NCBI RefSeq assembly: GCF_902506415.1 | Contig: NZ_LR733275.1 | Coordinates: forward strand, 1,648,448 to 1,712,447 | Source: Massilia sp. 9I | Lineage (GTDB): Bacteria > Pseudomonadota > Gammaproteobacteria > Burkholderiales > Burkholderiaceae_D | DNA length: 64,000 nt | Direction of reading: 5' to 3' | Shown: piece after piece, positions 63,314 to 64,000 of the stretch | Numbering within the stretch: position 1 is the first letter of the stretch | Layout of the letters: the number at the start of each line of letters is the position of its first letter | Notes under the pieces: generated by a model | The model's input: only the letters and a program-made list of their open reading frames with translations | What the model was told of the DNA's origin: nothing | Databases searched by the model: none | Position numbers and translations under genes: made by a program

Positions 63314-63520
63314 ATGGCGACTGGCACTGTAAAGTGGTTCAACGATGCAAAAGGTTTCGGCTTCATCACCCCGGACGGCGGTGGCGAAGACGTCTTTGCG
63401 CACTTCTCGGCAATCAATTCGCAGGGCTTCAAGTCGCTGCAGGAGAACCAGCGTGTATCGTTCGAAATCACTGCAGGCCCGAAGGGCAAGCAGGCAGCGA
63501 ACATTCAGGCACAGGCCTGA
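63314..63520 (+). CDS. Cold-shock protein (CspA family)
   Basis: 68 aa starting [20 protein letters not shown], with GAGGG upstream. The RNA-binding motifs RNP1 (KGFGFI) and RNP2 (VFAHF) are intact. A typical single-domain CSD protein that binds single-stranded RNA and acts as an RNA chaperone. Its own promoter and double hairpin terminator make it a stand-alone unit. Confidence 0.96.
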   Translation: MATGTVKWFNDAKGFGFITPDGGGEDVFAHFSAINSQGFKSLQENQRVSFEITAGPKGKQAANIQAQA

Positions 63521-63531
63521 TTTGAGCTGAA

Positions 63532-63591
63532 GCTGCCCGCGCGCGGGCAGCCAGACATGAAGGGCACGTGAGCAACGTGCCCTTTTCTTTT
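63532..63591 (+). terminator. Double hairpin terminator of the cold-shock gene
   Basis: First stem GCTGCCCGC / GCGGGCAGC (63532-63551), then stem AAGGGCACGT / ACGTGCCCTT (63560-63584, loop GAGCA) followed by TTCTTTT. The second is a strong intrinsic terminator. Confidence 0.9.
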
Positions 63592-63598
63592 GGCGCTG

Positions 63599-64000
63599 TC
63601 ATCGCTGGGTGTGGAAAATGCCGATTGCCCTCTGAAGCAGCCCTTCTGGCGATGCGATGCGCTCGCCATCCAGCGCCCAGCGCCACCCGAGATAGTTCGG
63701 CAAGTATCGCGAAGCGACGCCGTGGAAGCGCGACAGCCAGCCCCGCAGGCGCTGGTGGTAGGCGTTCACGTTCTGGATGTGGACCGCACCCCGCACGCGC
63801 TCGCCTGCACTCAAATTGACGAAAGCGTGTGCAATACGCGCCTCGCGAGCAAACGTCTGGTAGGCGCGGTGTCCGTCCGTCACTAATAAAATATCCGGAT
63901 CGAGGACGGGCCGCAGGTGGCGGTGCAACTGTCTGGCGGTGACCGCCGCCCGTCCCGTGACGAAGGAGCAAGTGAGTCCGCTGCGGTCGCGGGCAACCAG
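63599..64000 (-). CDS. IS1595-family (ISXO2-like) transposase, C-terminal part
   Basis: 133 residues are visible and the 5' end lies beyond the window. The frame is open to the edge (LVARDRSGLTCSFVTG at its start). DDE-type features are ILLVTDGHRAYQTFAREARI with a catalytic Asp, the HIQNVNAYHQRLRGWLSRFH segment with a His/Asn pattern of the ISXO2 group, and YLPNYLGWRW at the end. Whether the rest of the element is intact cannot be told. It is convergent with the cold-shock gene and lies 7 nt after its terminator. Confidence 0.85.
   Translation of the reverse strand: MVARDRSGLTCSFVTGRAAVTARQLHRHLRPVLDPDILLVTDGHRAYQTFAREARIAHAFVNLSAGERVRGAVHIQNVNAYHQRLRGWLSRFHGVASRYLPNYLGWRWALDGERIASPEGLLQRAIGIFHTQR

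Overview
The window is high-GC chromosomal DNA from a betaproteobacterium. Gene content and order (ubiE/ubiJ/ubiB next to aspS, nudB, a ybhP-clsB pair, a type VI secretion cluster with tagJ) fit Oxalobacteraceae, most likely Massilia or a close relative. This placement is an inference from family resemblance, not from a database search.

Layout. (1) 1-15,000, minus strand: most of a type VI secretion (T6SS) operon, transcribed tssA-tssB-tssC-hcp-tagJ-tssE-tssF-tssG-clpV, then an unknown protein, a DUF4280 PAAR-like tip protein, vgrG, a FecR-domain protein and a cut-off DUF3365 membrane protein. The membrane-complex genes (tssJ, tssK, tssL, tssM) are not in view. (2) 15,250-31,850: accessory and metabolic genes, namely an exported GH2 glycosidase, a MocR regulator divergent from an osmC-paiB pair, two exported DUF4142 proteins, a Tat-exported phosphoesterase, an ArsR/DUF4326 pair next to an MFS pump, an Fsr-like MFS pump, an AraC/SDR divergent pair and two small exported unknowns. 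(3) 31,880-39,100, minus: a fatty-acid beta-oxidation cluster (TetR regulator, acyl-CoA dehydrogenase, hydroxyacyl-CoA dehydrogenase/enoyl-CoA hydratase, thiolase, crotonase) broken up by palindromic repeats. (4) 39,226-40,353: a RAYT-type transposase with 31-bp inverted and 21-bp direct repeats. (5) 40,361-51,156, minus: housekeeping genes (hslR-like, clsB, EEP phosphohydrolase, nudB, aspS, DUF502, FmdB, TPMT-like, ubiB, ubiJ, Tim44-like, ubiE) with a possible plus-strand small RNA at about 46.3-46.45 kb.

(6) 51,304-63,112, plus strand, is the most notable region: a hybrid sensor kinase, a sigma-54 activator with a VpsR-like degenerate N-domain, two tandem glycine-rich exported proteins (683 and 689 aa), two small FapE-like exported proteins, a C39-type peptidase (FapD-like) and a coiled-coil/beta-barrel outer-membrane protein (FapF-like). 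This is the layout of a Fap-type functional-amyloid secretion system, but with PGRS-like Gly-rich subunits. Both subunit genes have the same -24/-12 promoter core and the same upstream inverted repeat at the same distance, which points to the adjacent activator as their regulator.

(7) The window ends with a cold-shock gene and the C-terminal part of an IS1595/ISXO2-type transposase running off the edge. No rRNA, tRNA or CRISPR array was recognised.
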